Counted from the stretch's first letter, positions 53,172-62,239 are shown. The stretch is 64,000 bases of DNA from Neobacillus mesonae (GCA_023715865.1 JAMBOW010000001.1:1-64000), one strand, 5' to 3'. The notes: a model not told the origin generated them from the letters alone. Numbers and translations are program-made.

Positions 53172-53435
53172 ATGCTGCAGATATTCTCATTAATCATTAT
53201 TGCCATGTTGACGATCTACATTTTTATTTTACAAAATAAACTGAAAACTATGGAACATAAGCTCTCAAATATCATGGCTGGAAACTTAGAATTCAGTAAC
53301 GTCGATAAAGAAATTTTGAATATGCATCACCAAGGAAGGTCAAATGTTGAGATGATTAAATTTGTAAGAAAAGAAACCAATCTCGATCTTCTTCAGGCTA
53401 AATTATATGTAGATCGTATACTTCAACAGCAGTAG
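53172..53435 (+). CDS. Small membrane-anchored protein with L7/L12 C-terminal-like domain
   Basis: An 87-residue protein. Residues 3-22 form a transmembrane helix (IFSLIIIAMLTIYIFIL), a short coiled linker follows, and about 45-85 match the C-terminal domain of ribosomal protein L7/L12 in pattern: a long helix (NVEMIKFVRKETNLDLLQA) and KLYVDRI, as in the EVRELTGLGLKEAK stretch. The start has ATGGAGGTATTAA upstream. In ribosomes this domain recruits translation factors; the function of membrane-anchored copies is unknown to me. Confidence 0.75.
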   Translation: MLQIFSLIIIAMLTIYIFILQNKLKTMEHKLSNIMAGNLEFSNVDKEILNMHHQGRSNVEMIKFVRKETNLDLLQAKLYVDRILQQQ

Positions 53436-53461
53436 ATGAATAAAAAGATCATTAATATTGA

Positions 53462-53497
53462 AGAGTACTCTATTCAATTGGGGGACTCTTTTTTTAT
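53462..53497 (+). terminator. Probable terminator of the L7/L12-like gene
   Basis: AGAGT / ACTCT flanking a loop of about 18 bases, then a T-rich run. The stem is short. Confidence 0.6.
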
Positions 53498-53540
53498 TTG
53501 GCTATGTTAAACAACATTGTTGATTACTATCAAAATGAAA

Positions 53541-53561
53541 ACCGCCTTTTCCAAAGGCGGT
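53541..53561 (-). terminator. Terminator of the minus-strand DinB-like gene
   Basis: ACCGCCTTT pairs with AAAGGCGGT; on the minus strand it is followed by TTTTCATTTT. Confidence 0.85.
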
Positions 53562-53569
53562 AATTAGGG

Positions 53570-54301
53570 CTATCGTATCCCAGTTTGTTGAGCTTGTCGG
53601 TTTGATTTTTTCATTTCCATTTGCAACTTATCCTTAATACGGGAACATTTATTCAAATGCAAAAAATTATGTCTTGTTGCTGGCATTAGCACAAGTCCAG
53701 CAATTGTCTTCTTGCTCCAATATTCAGCAATACCACTTGCTTCCTGAAGAATAGCATTTTCATCAAACAACTTTTTGATTCTACAATCTTGAACTTTATC
53801 TCTGAACTCGCCTGGTTGCAGTGACGAAATTATTTGTCGGGTTTGTTTTCCCACGGCTACTCTATATTCTAATAGGGATTCTATATTTATTCGTGAACTT
53901 AATTCTGCGATATCGTCATCACTCATGCAGTTTCCGCTATGGGGAAATCTGATGTTCATTTTTTGTAGCCAATCATCAGAATGAAGTACCTGCTGATTGT
54001 CAGCTACTAAAATATTCATCGTCATGTCCTCGACTCTTGCAATATGCCAGAGATGCCATACGATTGAATTTTTTGTATCTGGAGCATTTACTGGATACTT
54101 CCTTAATGCACTTTCCTCCAGACTATCCAATACGAAATCCTCTAAAGTATAGATACGGTCGTTACTCATATTCGCTGAGTACAACAAAGCATGGTGATTG
54201 AGAAAAAGCTCAATCGCTCGAACATGTTCGTTTGGATTTAAAATGATTTCAGTTAAATTCTTATGGTTTTCATTCCAGACCCTTCTTTGCTCCAAATCCA
54301 T
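53570..54301 (-). CDS. DinB-superfamily protein
   Basis: A protein of about 243 residues starting at the ATG at 54301 (MDLEQRRVWNENHKNL, with GGAG upstream); the open frame to 54379 has no ribosome binding site. The DinB pattern is the helix SIVWHLWHIARVEDMTMN and the C-terminal PATRHNFLHLNKC, which carry the putative metal histidines. It is longer than the DinB-like protein at 14017 and shares little sequence with it. No neighbouring gene hints at a role; a dead transposase lies directly upstream, whose insertion may have separated it from its original promoter. Confidence 0.75.
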   Translation of the reverse strand: MDLEQRRVWNENHKNLTEIILNPNEHVRAIELFLNHHALLYSANMSNDRIYTLEDFVLDSLEESALRKYPVNAPDTKNSIVWHLWHIARVEDMTMNILVADNQQVLHSDDWLQKMNIRFPHSGNCMSDDDIAELSSRINIESLLEYRVAVGKQTRQIISSLQPGEFRDKVQDCRIKKLFDENAILQEASGIAEYWSKKTIAGLVLMPATRHNFLHLNKCSRIKDKLQMEMKKSNRQAQQTGIR

Positions 54302-54412
54302 TGAAATCAACTCCATAATAAAAGTGGGGAAGCGACCAGTTCCCTTAGCAATCAAACGATGCTTGACGAAGATGAGCATTCGTCTCTTTTACAGGAAACA
54401 GACAGGAAGAAA

Positions 54413-55390
54413 CTAACATATTTTTCTTATTCGAGCTGTGTTCTCATATTCCTTGCTGTCTAAATAACGGAACCATGCCAAGTAGTTTTGCAGATACTTG
54501 GTTGCCACACCGTCGAAGCGGTCCATCCATCGTTTTAGTCGGCTCTGATAGCTGTTCACATTCTGTATGTGGTAAATGCCTTTTACACGCTGTTTCCCAT
54601 CGGATTTAAACCGATAATGAGACAAGCTTTTTTTGCTGGCGAAGGAACAGAATGCTCTCCATGAGTCTGTACAGAGCACATTTGCCCCCGATAGACGAAC
54701 GCCAATAGCTTCTTCGAGTTTTGATGTTCGAATGCGACCACGCCCAAGAATTCCAGAGTAAGTGGTCCTCTGACGGTCACGAGCAACCAAAACACAAACT
54801 TGGTCATTACTTATCCCACGGAACTTGGCTTTACCTCCACGTTTGCGTGGTTTACGTCCATTAATATTTTTCTATCCCTTTTCAGAGTATAGGAAATAGG
54901 TCTCGTCCAATTCAACGATACCTTGGAAGGTTTCGGATGGTATCTGTTTCAAGGCAGATAATATCTTATGTCGCCAATAGAACAGGGTTACATGCGTAAC
55001 CTCCCCATGCAGTAATTCCGCACTCTTACGTAAAGAAAAACCCTCAATCATGCATTCTATGAACCGAATCCAAAGATGAGGTCGTTTCGTTCTTTGTAGA
55101 GGGGTATTGGTAAGGTCATTGAAGGTATGACGACAAGCTTTACAACGGTAACGCTGACACTTCACTGTTCCAGTACAAGTTTTAATCATATATTTACCGA
55201 ACCGAACAACGGAGTGATTATTACAATGTGGACATACCAACCCGTCCTTATGTTTTTGTTCCTGAATTTCGTCGATAGCACGAACAGACGTGCCAGCTCC
55301 ACTCGTGCGAGACTGTAAAAAGTAAATGAGTTCTCGCTAGCTACTATCATCTAAAGCTCCTGCGAGTCACTTTAAGTCCTTCAAATCCAT
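54413..55390 (-). pseudogene. IS1595-family transposase pseudogene with three in-frame stops
   Basis: From the ATG at 55390 (behind GGAGTGA) to the stop at 54413 one frame of 326 codons encodes a complete IS1595-type transposase, interrupted by TGA at 55367-55369 (codon 8), TAG at 55337-55339 (codon 18) and TAG at 54872-54874 (codon 173). Visible parts are the N-terminal ELIYFLQSRTSG segment, the zinc ribbon (CPHCNNH, CKAC), the GFSLRKSAELL helix-turn-helix, the catalytic region IVELDETYF and KPRKRGGKAKFRG, and a C-terminal NVNSYQSRLKRWM segment typical of the family. The stop at 54872 looks like CAG to TAG in SEKG(Q)KN. There are no frameshifts. The ends of the element could not be fixed; ACAGG occurs inverted near 54400 and 55420. 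It is dead unless stops are read through. Confidence 0.9.
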
Positions 55391-55587
55391 AGGTAAAATC
55401 ACTCCGAAGTTTGGATTATACCTGTAATTATAGAACAATTGTTCCTATATTTCAAATATCAACATTAACGTTTAACATAGCCTTTTATTTAAAAATATAC
55501 TTACAAAATTTACAATTAAGACCGAACTAATCCATAGTTTGAACCGTACTACCTTATATATTCACGATAAGGAGGTATGTATTAACA

Positions 55588-57660
55588 ATGAAAAAAGCAT
55601 CAAGATTTATGGCCATCTTACTTTCAATTATGCTGTTCGTTCCAACTGGTGTCGTAGGGGCTCAAAGCAACCTAGCTGAGGAGGTTTCAAGTGAAGGTTT
55701 GCAGCAGATTGCCTCGGAAAAAGCCGAATTGCTTACAGAAACGTATGGAACCACCAGCGTTCAGTACGCTCTCATTGACAACGGAAATATTACGATATCT
55801 GGACAGGCTGGGGTAAATGATCTGGAAGGGAAAAACCCTCTTAATGAGGATACGATGTATGGAATAGGGTCAACAAGTAAAGTATTCACGACGGCGGCAG
55901 TAATGAAATTGGTGGATGAGAGGAAAATCGATCTGGACGCACCACTGATTCAGTACATACCCGATTTTAAGATGGCAGATGAGCGATATAAACAGATTAC
56001 ACCTCGTATGCTGCTGAATCATTCCTCTGGGCTTCAAGGTTCAAGCCTTAGCAGCGCCTTTCTTTTTGAGGACAATGACAGTTATGCATACGATACGCTC
56101 CTCGCACAGTTGTCTTCACAGGAACTCAAAGCAGATCCCGGTGCATTTTCCGTATACTGCAATGATGGCTTCACATTAGCCGAAATATTGGTGGAGCGAG
56201 TCAGCGGTATGTCTTTTACGGAGTATTTACATCAGCATATTACTGAACCGCTGGATATGGATCATACCAAAACACCGCGGGATTCCTACGATTTATCCGG
56301 AATGGCTGCACTCTATTATCCTGGCTTTCAAACCCAGCTTCCACATGAGACAACCAATGTCATAGGAACCGGCGGAATTTATTCTACTGCTGAAGATTTG
56401 GTTAAATTCGGCACCCTGTTCACTGGTGAGCAGGAGGGCATACTCTCGGAAGCGTCGATCGAAGCGATGGAGCAGGAAGAGTATAAGAAGGGTTTGTGGC
56501 CGGAGGATGCCGATAACATTGTTGATTATGGGCTCGGCTGGGACAGCGTAAGATTGTATCCTTTTAATAATTACGGTATACAGTCGCTTACTAAAGGCGG
56601 AGACACGATTTTTTACCATGCTTCTCTTGTAGTTCTTCCTGAGCAGAATATGGCTGCGGCCGTATTATCTTCTGGAGGCTCGAGCTCCCTAAATCAGCTG
56701 CTTGCGAGCGAAATACTGCTTCACGCTCTAAAAGAAAAAGGGGTCATTCAGGAATTTAAACCGGAAAAATCATTTGGCAAGCCGGTGAAAGCAGAAATGC
56801 CAGTGGATACGGCGGACTATTCCGGTTACTATGGAGCGACCAATGTGCAGTATAAAGCCGAGATCAGTAGTGAGGGCGAGTTGTCTATAACTGTACCGTC
56901 GGCAACAGAAACTCCGGCACTTAAATATGTGTATACGTCTGACGGAACTTTTGTCAGTGAGGATGGCAGTACGAAGGTCAGCTTTGTAAAGGAAGACAAC
57001 GATCGGACTTATTTATGGGTGAGACAATATGTGTCTGTTCCGGGGCTGGGGCAGTTAGCTCTATCTGAATATTCCGGAGAAAAACTGTTGAAGAACGAGC
57101 TGGACCATAAGACGGCTGCAGCTTGGAAAAACAGGGAAGGCAAAGCCTATTATCCATTGAATGAAAAATACAGCTCCGTCATATACCTTATCATGTCCTC
57201 ATTAAATATAGATACACAAGCGGGTCAAGAAGGTTATTATGTGGATAAGACCATTGTGGATTCCAGCACAGCTAAAAGTTTGCATCATTTGCCGGCTATG
57301 GGAAGCAGAGACACTGCAGAGTATCGTTTCTATAAGGATAAGGGCAGTGAGTATATGGAGTCAGCCGGTTCAATCTTTATCAGTCAAGATGATGTAAAGC
57401 CATTGTATAAAGGAAAGAAATCTAAAGTGACTCTTCAAAAGGAAGGGTACGCTAAGTGGTTTACTGTCCCGGAAGGAGCTGCAGGAAAGACAATGACGGT
57501 AGAGCTGCCGGCCAAGGGGGCATTTGCCGTATATAACGAGCTTGGACAGTGTGTGCATTTCTCATTAATTAACGACATCAATTCTGTACCATTGCCTGAA
57601 AATGGAACAATCGTATTTGCAGGAGAACCCTACTCGTCTTTTAGTATTACATTGAAATAA
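55588..57660 (+). CDS. Secreted serine hydrolase of the beta-lactamase/PBP4* type
   Basis: A 690-residue exported enzyme. Signal peptide (MKKASRFMAILLSIMLFV, cleavage near VVGAQ), then a class C beta-lactamase-fold domain (about 35-390) with the SxxK motif S95-K98 (GIGSTSKVFTT), the tyrosine motif YCN and KGGD in place of KTG. A C-terminal region of about 300 residues (400-690) is beta-rich and has no known catalytic motif. No membrane anchor follows the signal peptide. The start has AAGGAGGTATG upstream. Such proteins act on D-amino-acid peptides or esters outside the cell. It differs from the serine hydrolase at 30892 in being secreted. Confidence 0.9.
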   Translation: MKKASRFMAILLSIMLFVPTGVVGAQSNLAEEVSSEGLQQIASEKAELLTETYGTTSVQYALIDNGNITISGQAGVNDLEGKNPLNEDTMYGIGSTSKVFTTAAVMKLVDERKIDLDAPLIQYIPDFKMADERYKQITPRMLLNHSSGLQGSSLSSAFLFEDNDSYAYDTLLAQLSSQELKADPGAFSVYCNDGFTLAEILVERVSGMSFTEYLHQHITEPLDMDHTKTPRDSYDLSGMAALYYPGFQTQLPHETTNVIGTGGIYSTAEDLVKFGTLFTGEQEGILSEASIEAMEQEEYKKGLWPEDADNIVDYGLGWDSVRLYPFNNYGIQSLTKGGDTIFYHASLVVLPEQNMAAAVLSSGGSSSLNQLLASEILLHALKEKGVIQEFKPEKSFGKPVKAEMPVDTADYSGYYGATNVQYKAEISSEGELSITVPSATETPALKYVYTSDGTFVSEDGSTKVSFVKEDNDRTYLWVRQYVSVPGLGQLALSEYSGEKLLKNELDHKTAAAWKNREGKAYYPLNEKYSSVIYLIMSSLNIDTQAGQEGYYVDKTIVDSSTAKSLHHLPAMGSRDTAEYRFYKDKGSEYMESAGSIFISQDDVKPLYKGKKSKVTLQKEGYAKWFTVPEGAAGKTMTVELPAKGAFAVYNELGQCVHFSLINDINSVPLPENGTIVFAGEPYSSFSITLK

Positions 57661-57777
57661 TAATTTAGATTTTATAAAAACGACTTAAATAATGGAGACA
57701 ACCGATGTTTATATAAATCGGTTGTCTGCATAACAATATTTTTTATCATTTGTAATATAAAAAATACTGCAGAATGA

Positions 57778-57822
57778 TTGACAATATGACCTTCTCCATG
57801 AGAAAATGTACGCGCGTACATT
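57778..57822 (+). promoter_or_regulatory. Promoter with perfect 18-bp palindromic operator of the LacI operon
   Basis: TTGACA (57778-57783) is followed after 18 bases by GAAAAT, a weak -10. AATGTACGCGCGTACATT at 57805-57822 is a perfect palindrome of the CG-centred kind bound by LacI-type repressors and overlaps the candidate -10. The LacI gene directly behind is the likely binder, giving autoregulation. Confidence 0.82.
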
Positions 57823-57846
57823 AGAATTGGAAATGAGTGGTCTATT

Positions 57847-58893
57847 ATTGCAACACGTAAAGAAGTCGCTGAATTAGCTGGGGTATCCGAAGCCACGGTG
57901 TCCCGTGTGCTAAATGGTGTAGGTCCCATCAAGGAGGAGACTCGGGTCAAGGTTCTGGAAGCGGCCAGTCAGTTGGGTTACGTGCCCAGTGCGCTTGCTC
58001 GGAGCTTTGCCCGCAGCAAGAGCGGAAATATGGGGGTTATTCTCCCATACATCCCAAAGGCTCGGCTGTTCTCAAGCTACTATTTTTCTGAAATCCTCAG
58101 CGGAATGGGAAATACCGTGCGGGAACAAGGCTATGATCTGCTCGTGCTTTTTCGAAGCGGTGAGGATACACCGGATTACGAGTCTTTTTTCCGGATGCAG
58201 AAAGTGGATGCATTGATTGTGCTGGGCGCAAAGGATGAGCCGGGAGAACGTGAAGCGCTGCGTAAGCTGCAGCAGGCCAGTCACCCTTTTATTATTGTGA
58301 ATCAGCATTTCGATGGAGAGACGTTTCCCGAGGTCGATGTGGATCATGAAGAAGGAAGCCGCAAAGCTGTTGAGCATTTGCTTGAACAGGGTCACAGACG
58401 TATCGCATTTCTTAACGGTCCGCTCTCTTATTCAAACAGTATGGATCGATACCGGGGATATCAGAAAGCGCTTCAACAAGAGGGGCTTTTGCCTGACCCA
58501 ACTCTCCAATTTGAAGGAAACTTCAGCAGACGGAGCGGTTATGCTGCAGGAGAGAAGATCGCTGTTCGGATAGACGAGGTTGATGCGATATTTGTAGCTA
58601 ATGATCGCATGGCAATTGGGTTGCTGCAAAAGCTGAGAGAAGCAATACCTAGTGAGCAGCAATTACCTGCTATCGTTGGATATGATGATTCGGACTCGGC
58701 AGAAATTTGTGTTCCGCCCCTCAGCAGCGTCAGGGTCCCTTTTTATGAGATGGGAGAACTGGCTGCACGCATGATGCTGACTGTATGTGAAGATTCGTCT
58801 AAATGGACAGCCATGTTTCAGGATAAACCCCGATATCTGCTACAAGCCGAACTGATCGTTCGTGCCTCATCTAAAAACCCAAAAGGAGGATGA
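57847..58893 (+). CDS. LacI family repressor lacking a normal start codon
   Basis: The protein is a LacI-type regulator with N-terminal helix-turn-helix (TRKEVAELAGVSEATVSRVL) and a periplasmic-binding-protein-like sensor (MGVILPYIPKARLFS, ALIVLGAK, DAIFVANDRMAIGL). The frame is open into the helix-turn-helix, but no ATG, GTG or TTG precedes it: the family start coincides with ATT at 57847 (ATT GCA ACA CGT AAA). The GTG at 57898 would delete half of the DNA-binding domain. Either ATT is used as a rare start, or a one-base deletion separates an ATG at 57833 (with GGAAATG nearby) from the frame; the latter would make it a mutant allele. The Gfo/Idh gene follows 4 bp after the stop. Confidence 0.85.
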   Translation: MATRKEVAELAGVSEATVSRVLNGVGPIKEETRVKVLEAASQLGYVPSALARSFARSKSGNMGVILPYIPKARLFSSYYFSEILSGMGNTVREQGYDLLVLFRSGEDTPDYESFFRMQKVDALIVLGAKDEPGEREALRKLQQASHPFIIVNQHFDGETFPEVDVDHEEGSRKAVEHLLEQGHRRIAFLNGPLSYSNSMDRYRGYQKALQQEGLLPDPTLQFEGNFSRRSGYAAGEKIAVRIDEVDAIFVANDRMAIGLLQKLREAIPSEQQLPAIVGYDDSDSAEICVPPLSSVRVPFYEMGELAARMMLTVCEDSSKWTAMFQDKPRYLLQAELIVRASSKNPKGG

Positions 58894-58897
58894 TTAA

Positions 58898-60058
58898 ATG
58901 AGTTCTGTTCGTGTAGGTATGATTGGCTATAAATTTATGGGTAAGGCGCACAGCAATGCTTATCGCAGCGTCCCAATGTTTTTTCCAAAAGTGAGTAAAC
59001 CGGAAATGGCTGTGATCTGCGGCCGAAATCCAGAGGGAGTAAAGGAAGCACAGGAGCAGTTTGGCTGGCAGGAGAGTGTAACGGATTGGAAAGAGCTTAT
59101 AAATAGAGAGGATATCGATCTTATCGATATTAATGCACCAAGTGATGTCCACAAAGAAATTGCGATTGCTGCAGCACAAGCTGGGAAACATATCTTCTGC
59201 GAAAAACCACTTGCCTTAACCCTTGCTGATTCACGTGAAATGCTGGAGGCTGCTGAAGCTGCAGGTGTTAAACATATGATCGGCTTCAACTACCGTTTCT
59301 CACCGGCCGTTCAGCTCGCAAAGGATCTCGTATCCAGCGGCAGATTGGGCAAGATTTATCACTTCCGTGCAAACTTCCTGCAGGATTGGATTCTGGATCC
59401 GGAATTTCCGCTCGTCTGGAGGCTGCAGAAAGAGATTGCCGGTTCCGGTTCGCATGGCGACCTCGGTGCACATCTTATCGATATGGCCCGCTATCTGGTA
59501 GGTGAATTTAAAGAAGTCATTGGAATGAGCGAGACCTTTATCAAGGAACGCCCGATTGCTTCTGAAATGACAGGCCTTACTGCGAAAGGTAATACGAGCA
59601 AGGAAAAAGGTCCAGTAACTGTTGACGACGCCACGTTGTTCTTAGCTCGATTTGAAAGCGGTGCCATTGGAAGCTTTGAAGCAACCCGTTTTGCTGCCGG
59701 TCATCGCAGCACGAATTCGTTTGAAATTAATGGCAGCCTGGGAAGCGTTAAATTTGATTTTGAACGGATGAACGAGCTTGAGGTTTACTTCGTAAACGAT
59801 GAGGAGGATGTTCAGGGCTTCCGCAGAGTTATGGCTACGGACGGGGTCCATAAGTACTCCGAAGCTTGGTGGCCTACAGGTCATCCGATCGGATTTGACC
59901 ACACGTTTACTCATGAGGTAGTTGAGTTTATGAACGCAATTGAAGAAAATAGACAGCCTGTACCAAACTTCCATGATGGAGTAGCCTGTCAGGCGGTCCT
60001 TGAAGCGGTAGAGCAGTCTGTAAATGAACGACGCTGGGTATCCATCTCAGAGATGTAG
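58898..60058 (+). CDS. Gfo/Idh/MocA family oxidoreductase
   Basis: A 386-residue dehydrogenase. The N-terminal Rossmann fold (VGMIGYKFMGKAHSNAYR) binds NAD(P); the family signature EKPLALT provides the catalytic lysine. The C-terminal alpha/beta domain has GSHGDLGAHLIDMARYL with the conserved D/H residues of the active site. The glycine loop GYKFMG differs slightly from GxGxxG. It follows the LacI gene by 4 bp and starts behind AAAGGAGG. Members oxidise cyclic sugars or inositols; the presence of ThuA and a second oxidoreductase suggests a sugar or glycoside. Confidence 0.92.
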   Translation: MSSVRVGMIGYKFMGKAHSNAYRSVPMFFPKVSKPEMAVICGRNPEGVKEAQEQFGWQESVTDWKELINREDIDLIDINAPSDVHKEIAIAAAQAGKHIFCEKPLALTLADSREMLEAAEAAGVKHMIGFNYRFSPAVQLAKDLVSSGRLGKIYHFRANFLQDWILDPEFPLVWRLQKEIAGSGSHGDLGAHLIDMARYLVGEFKEVIGMSETFIKERPIASEMTGLTAKGNTSKEKGPVTVDDATLFLARFESGAIGSFEATRFAAGHRSTNSFEINGSLGSVKFDFERMNELEVYFVNDEEDVQGFRRVMATDGVHKYSEAWWPTGHPIGFDHTFTHEVVEFMNAIEENRQPVPNFHDGVACQAVLEAVEQSVNERRWVSISEM

Positions 60059-60124
60059 TTCCTATAAATCAAGAATTTATCTAGTCCTCTTAGTTATCAA
60101 ATAACATTAAAGGGAGTGTTTTGG

Positions 60125-60847
60125 ATGAAAAAAGCATTGATCGTATGGGGCGGATGGGACGGACACGAGCCGGAGCAGGTTTCCGCTTTGTTTGAAGCTT
60201 GGCTGACCGAACAAAATTTTGAGGTAGAAGTGGCGAATACACTGGAAGCTTACCGTGATGCCGATAAACTGAAGACGCTCGATCTGATCATTCCATGCTG
60301 GACGATGGGCGAAATTGATAAGGATCTCGTAGCAAACATATCTGCGGCAGTAATGGAAGGCGTGGGCCTCGCTGGACTTCACGGCGGGATGTGCGATGCG
60401 TTCCGTACGAATGTAGATTGGCAGTTTATGACCGGCGGACAGTGGGTGGCACATCCGGGCAATGACGGGGTGGAGTACACTGTGAACATCAAGAATAGTT
60501 CGAGTACGCTTTTGGATGGAATGGAAGATTTCCAAGTGAAAAGCGAGCAGTATTATCTTCACATTGATCCTGCAGTAGAAGTGCTGGCAACGACAAGATT
60601 TCCAGTGGTGGAAGGTCCGCATTCCACAAATGGTGCGGTAGATATGCCTGTTGTATGGACTAAACGCTGGGGTCAAGGCCGGGTGTTCTATAACTCGCTT
60701 GGTCATCATGCAGATATCGTGGAAATGGCTCCTGTTAAAGAAATGATGGTTCGTGGATTTTTGTGGGCTGCCGAAGGCAAGGAAGCTGCTGCAGCTAAGC
60801 AAGGCAAGGCAATACAGTATACGGGTATGGGCGATAGTCAGATCTAA
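60125..60847 (+). CDS. ThuA-like glutamine-amidotransferase-fold protein
   Basis: A 240-residue cytoplasmic protein of the ThuA (trehalose utilisation) family. Features are the start KKALIVWGGWDGHEPEQVSA, the nucleophile-elbow-like GLAGLHGGMCDAF and GQGRVFYNSLGHHADI. The ATG at 60125 has AGGGAGTG seven bases upstream; the open frame begins at 60116. ThuA proteins are found with Gfo/Idh dehydrogenases in glycoside and trehalose degradation and have been linked to 3-keto-disaccharides, but their reaction is unclear. It sits between two Gfo/Idh genes in one operon. Confidence 0.9.
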   Translation: MKKALIVWGGWDGHEPEQVSALFEAWLTEQNFEVEVANTLEAYRDADKLKTLDLIIPCWTMGEIDKDLVANISAAVMEGVGLAGLHGGMCDAFRTNVDWQFMTGGQWVAHPGNDGVEYTVNIKNSSSTLLDGMEDFQVKSEQYYLHIDPAVEVLATTRFPVVEGPHSTNGAVDMPVVWTKRWGQGRVFYNSLGHHADIVEMAPVKEMMVRGFLWAAEGKEAAAAKQGKAIQYTGMGDSQI

Positions 60848-60883
60848 TATGATGCTTGCATAGGGTGAAGGGAGAATGGTTCT

Positions 60884-61990
60884 ATGGATAAAGTGAAGGT
60901 AGGTATTATCGGCTGCGGTAAAATCAGCAGTATCTATATGGAAAACTGCAATAAATTTGATTGTCTTGAACTTGTGGCTTGTGCTGACCTGGATCTCGCA
61001 AGAGCAGAAGAACAGGCAAAAGCTTATGGCATACCGAAGGCGGTAAGCGTTCAGGAATTGCTGGACGATCCCGAAATCGAGCTTGTCATCAACCTTACCA
61101 TTCCAGCGGTTCATGCCAATGTATGCTTGCAGGCGCTTGAAGCAGGAAAGCATGTATATGTGGAGAAACCGCTTGCCGTAACTCGGGAAGAGGGAGAGAA
61201 GGTATTGGCTGTGGCTAAAGAAAAAGGACTGCTCGTCGGTTCCGCACCTGAAACCTTCTTTGGCACGGGGATCCAAACCTCACTCAAAGTAATCGAAGAT
61301 GGTCTTATTGGCACACCTGTAGCCGCCAATGCTTTCATGATGAGCCGTGGACATGAATTCTGGCATCCGGATCCCGAGTTTTATTATGCAAAAGGCGGCG
61401 GGCCGATGTTTGATATGGGGCCCTACTACCTGACCGCATTAGTTCAGCTTTTGGGACCTATTGCTAGCATTACGGGGATGACGGGCAAGGCGCTTGAAGA
61501 GCGTACGATAACCAGTGAGAAAAAATACGGTCAAAAAATCAAGGTGGATATTCCTACCCATGTAGCGGGTCTGCTTCGTTTTGAGCAGGGAGCGATTGGC
61601 ACCATTGTTACCAGCTTTGATATCTTTGGAGGAAGCCAGCTGCCGAATATTGAAATTTATGGGACGGAAGGCACGCTTCGTGTTCCGGATCCGAATACGT
61701 TTGGCGGACCGGTACTCTTGAAAAGGATAGGCGAGTCCGAATGGAAGGAAGTTGAGCTGCTTCCAGGCTATGATCAAAATACTCGCGGAATTGGTCCGGC
61801 CGATATGGCATATGCTCTGCGCAGCGGACGCGGGCATCGGGCAAGCGGGGAACTTGCATATCATGTGCTGGAAGCGATGTGGGCGTTCCATGATGCTTCC
61901 GATGATGGAGAGCATTACACAATGAAGAGCACTTGTGAGCGACCACTTCCACTTCCAGGCAATCTTCCTCTTTATACACTTGATAACTAA
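60884..61990 (+). CDS. Gfo/Idh/MocA family oxidoreductase (second)
   Basis: A 368-residue NAD(P)-dependent dehydrogenase, distinct from the one at 58898. The Rossmann motif is GIIGCGKISSIYMEN and the catalytic-lysine signature is EKPLAVT. MFDMGPYYLTALVQLLGP marks the active-site helix with its D and Y residues. The start has AGGGAGAATGG upstream, 36 bp behind thuA. It is last in the operon and followed by a strong terminator. Two dehydrogenases in one operon fit a scheme of sequential oxidation and reduction of a sugar. Confidence 0.93.
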   Translation: MDKVKVGIIGCGKISSIYMENCNKFDCLELVACADLDLARAEEQAKAYGIPKAVSVQELLDDPEIELVINLTIPAVHANVCLQALEAGKHVYVEKPLAVTREEGEKVLAVAKEKGLLVGSAPETFFGTGIQTSLKVIEDGLIGTPVAANAFMMSRGHEFWHPDPEFYYAKGGGPMFDMGPYYLTALVQLLGPIASITGMTGKALEERTITSEKKYGQKIKVDIPTHVAGLLRFEQGAIGTIVTSFDIFGGSQLPNIEIYGTEGTLRVPDPNTFGGPVLLKRIGESEWKEVELLPGYDQNTRGIGPADMAYALRSGRGHRASGELAYHVLEAMWAFHDASDDGEHYTMKSTCERPLPLPGNLPLYTLDN

Positions 61991-62014
61991 ATCTGAATAC
62001 TTCTAATTGTATTG

Positions 62015-62050
62015 AAACAAGCCTTCACTTATTTAAGTGGAGGCTTGTTT
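62015..62050 (+). terminator. Terminator of the LacI-Gfo-ThuA-Gfo operon
   Basis: AAACAAGCCTTCACTT pairs with AAGTGGAGGCTTGTTT (one G:T pair) around a four-base loop; ends in TTT. Confidence 0.88.
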
Positions 62051-62211
62051 ACTCGATCTTAAAAGTTATGGCTTCAAGCACTGGCTAATTTGTTTCTATT
62101 GTGTGAGTTAGATCACATAGCGCTGGATGAGAATTAACTAAAATTAATAATTGAGAGACAAGGTTTTTTAGGAAAAGATTAGATTTTTTAGTACAAAAGT
62201 AGCCAAAGCTC

Positions 62212-62239
62212 TTGAAATTCTTATAATACCTAGTATAAT
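62212..62239 (+). promoter_or_regulatory. Sigma-A promoter of the helical-protein gene
   Basis: TTGAAA (62212-62217), 16 bases, perfect TATAAT (62234-62239), 38 bases before the ATG. Confidence 0.8.

Noticed and set aside
55433-55444. Perfect palindrome GAACAATTGTTC near the transposase pseudogene
   Set aside because: It lacks a promoter context and could be part of the target site or element end; no function could be argued.
60107-61276. A 389-codon antisense frame across the ThuA and Gfo genes
   Set aside because: The sense strand encodes two recognisable families with good start sites; the antisense product is Cys/His-rich with no family likeness.
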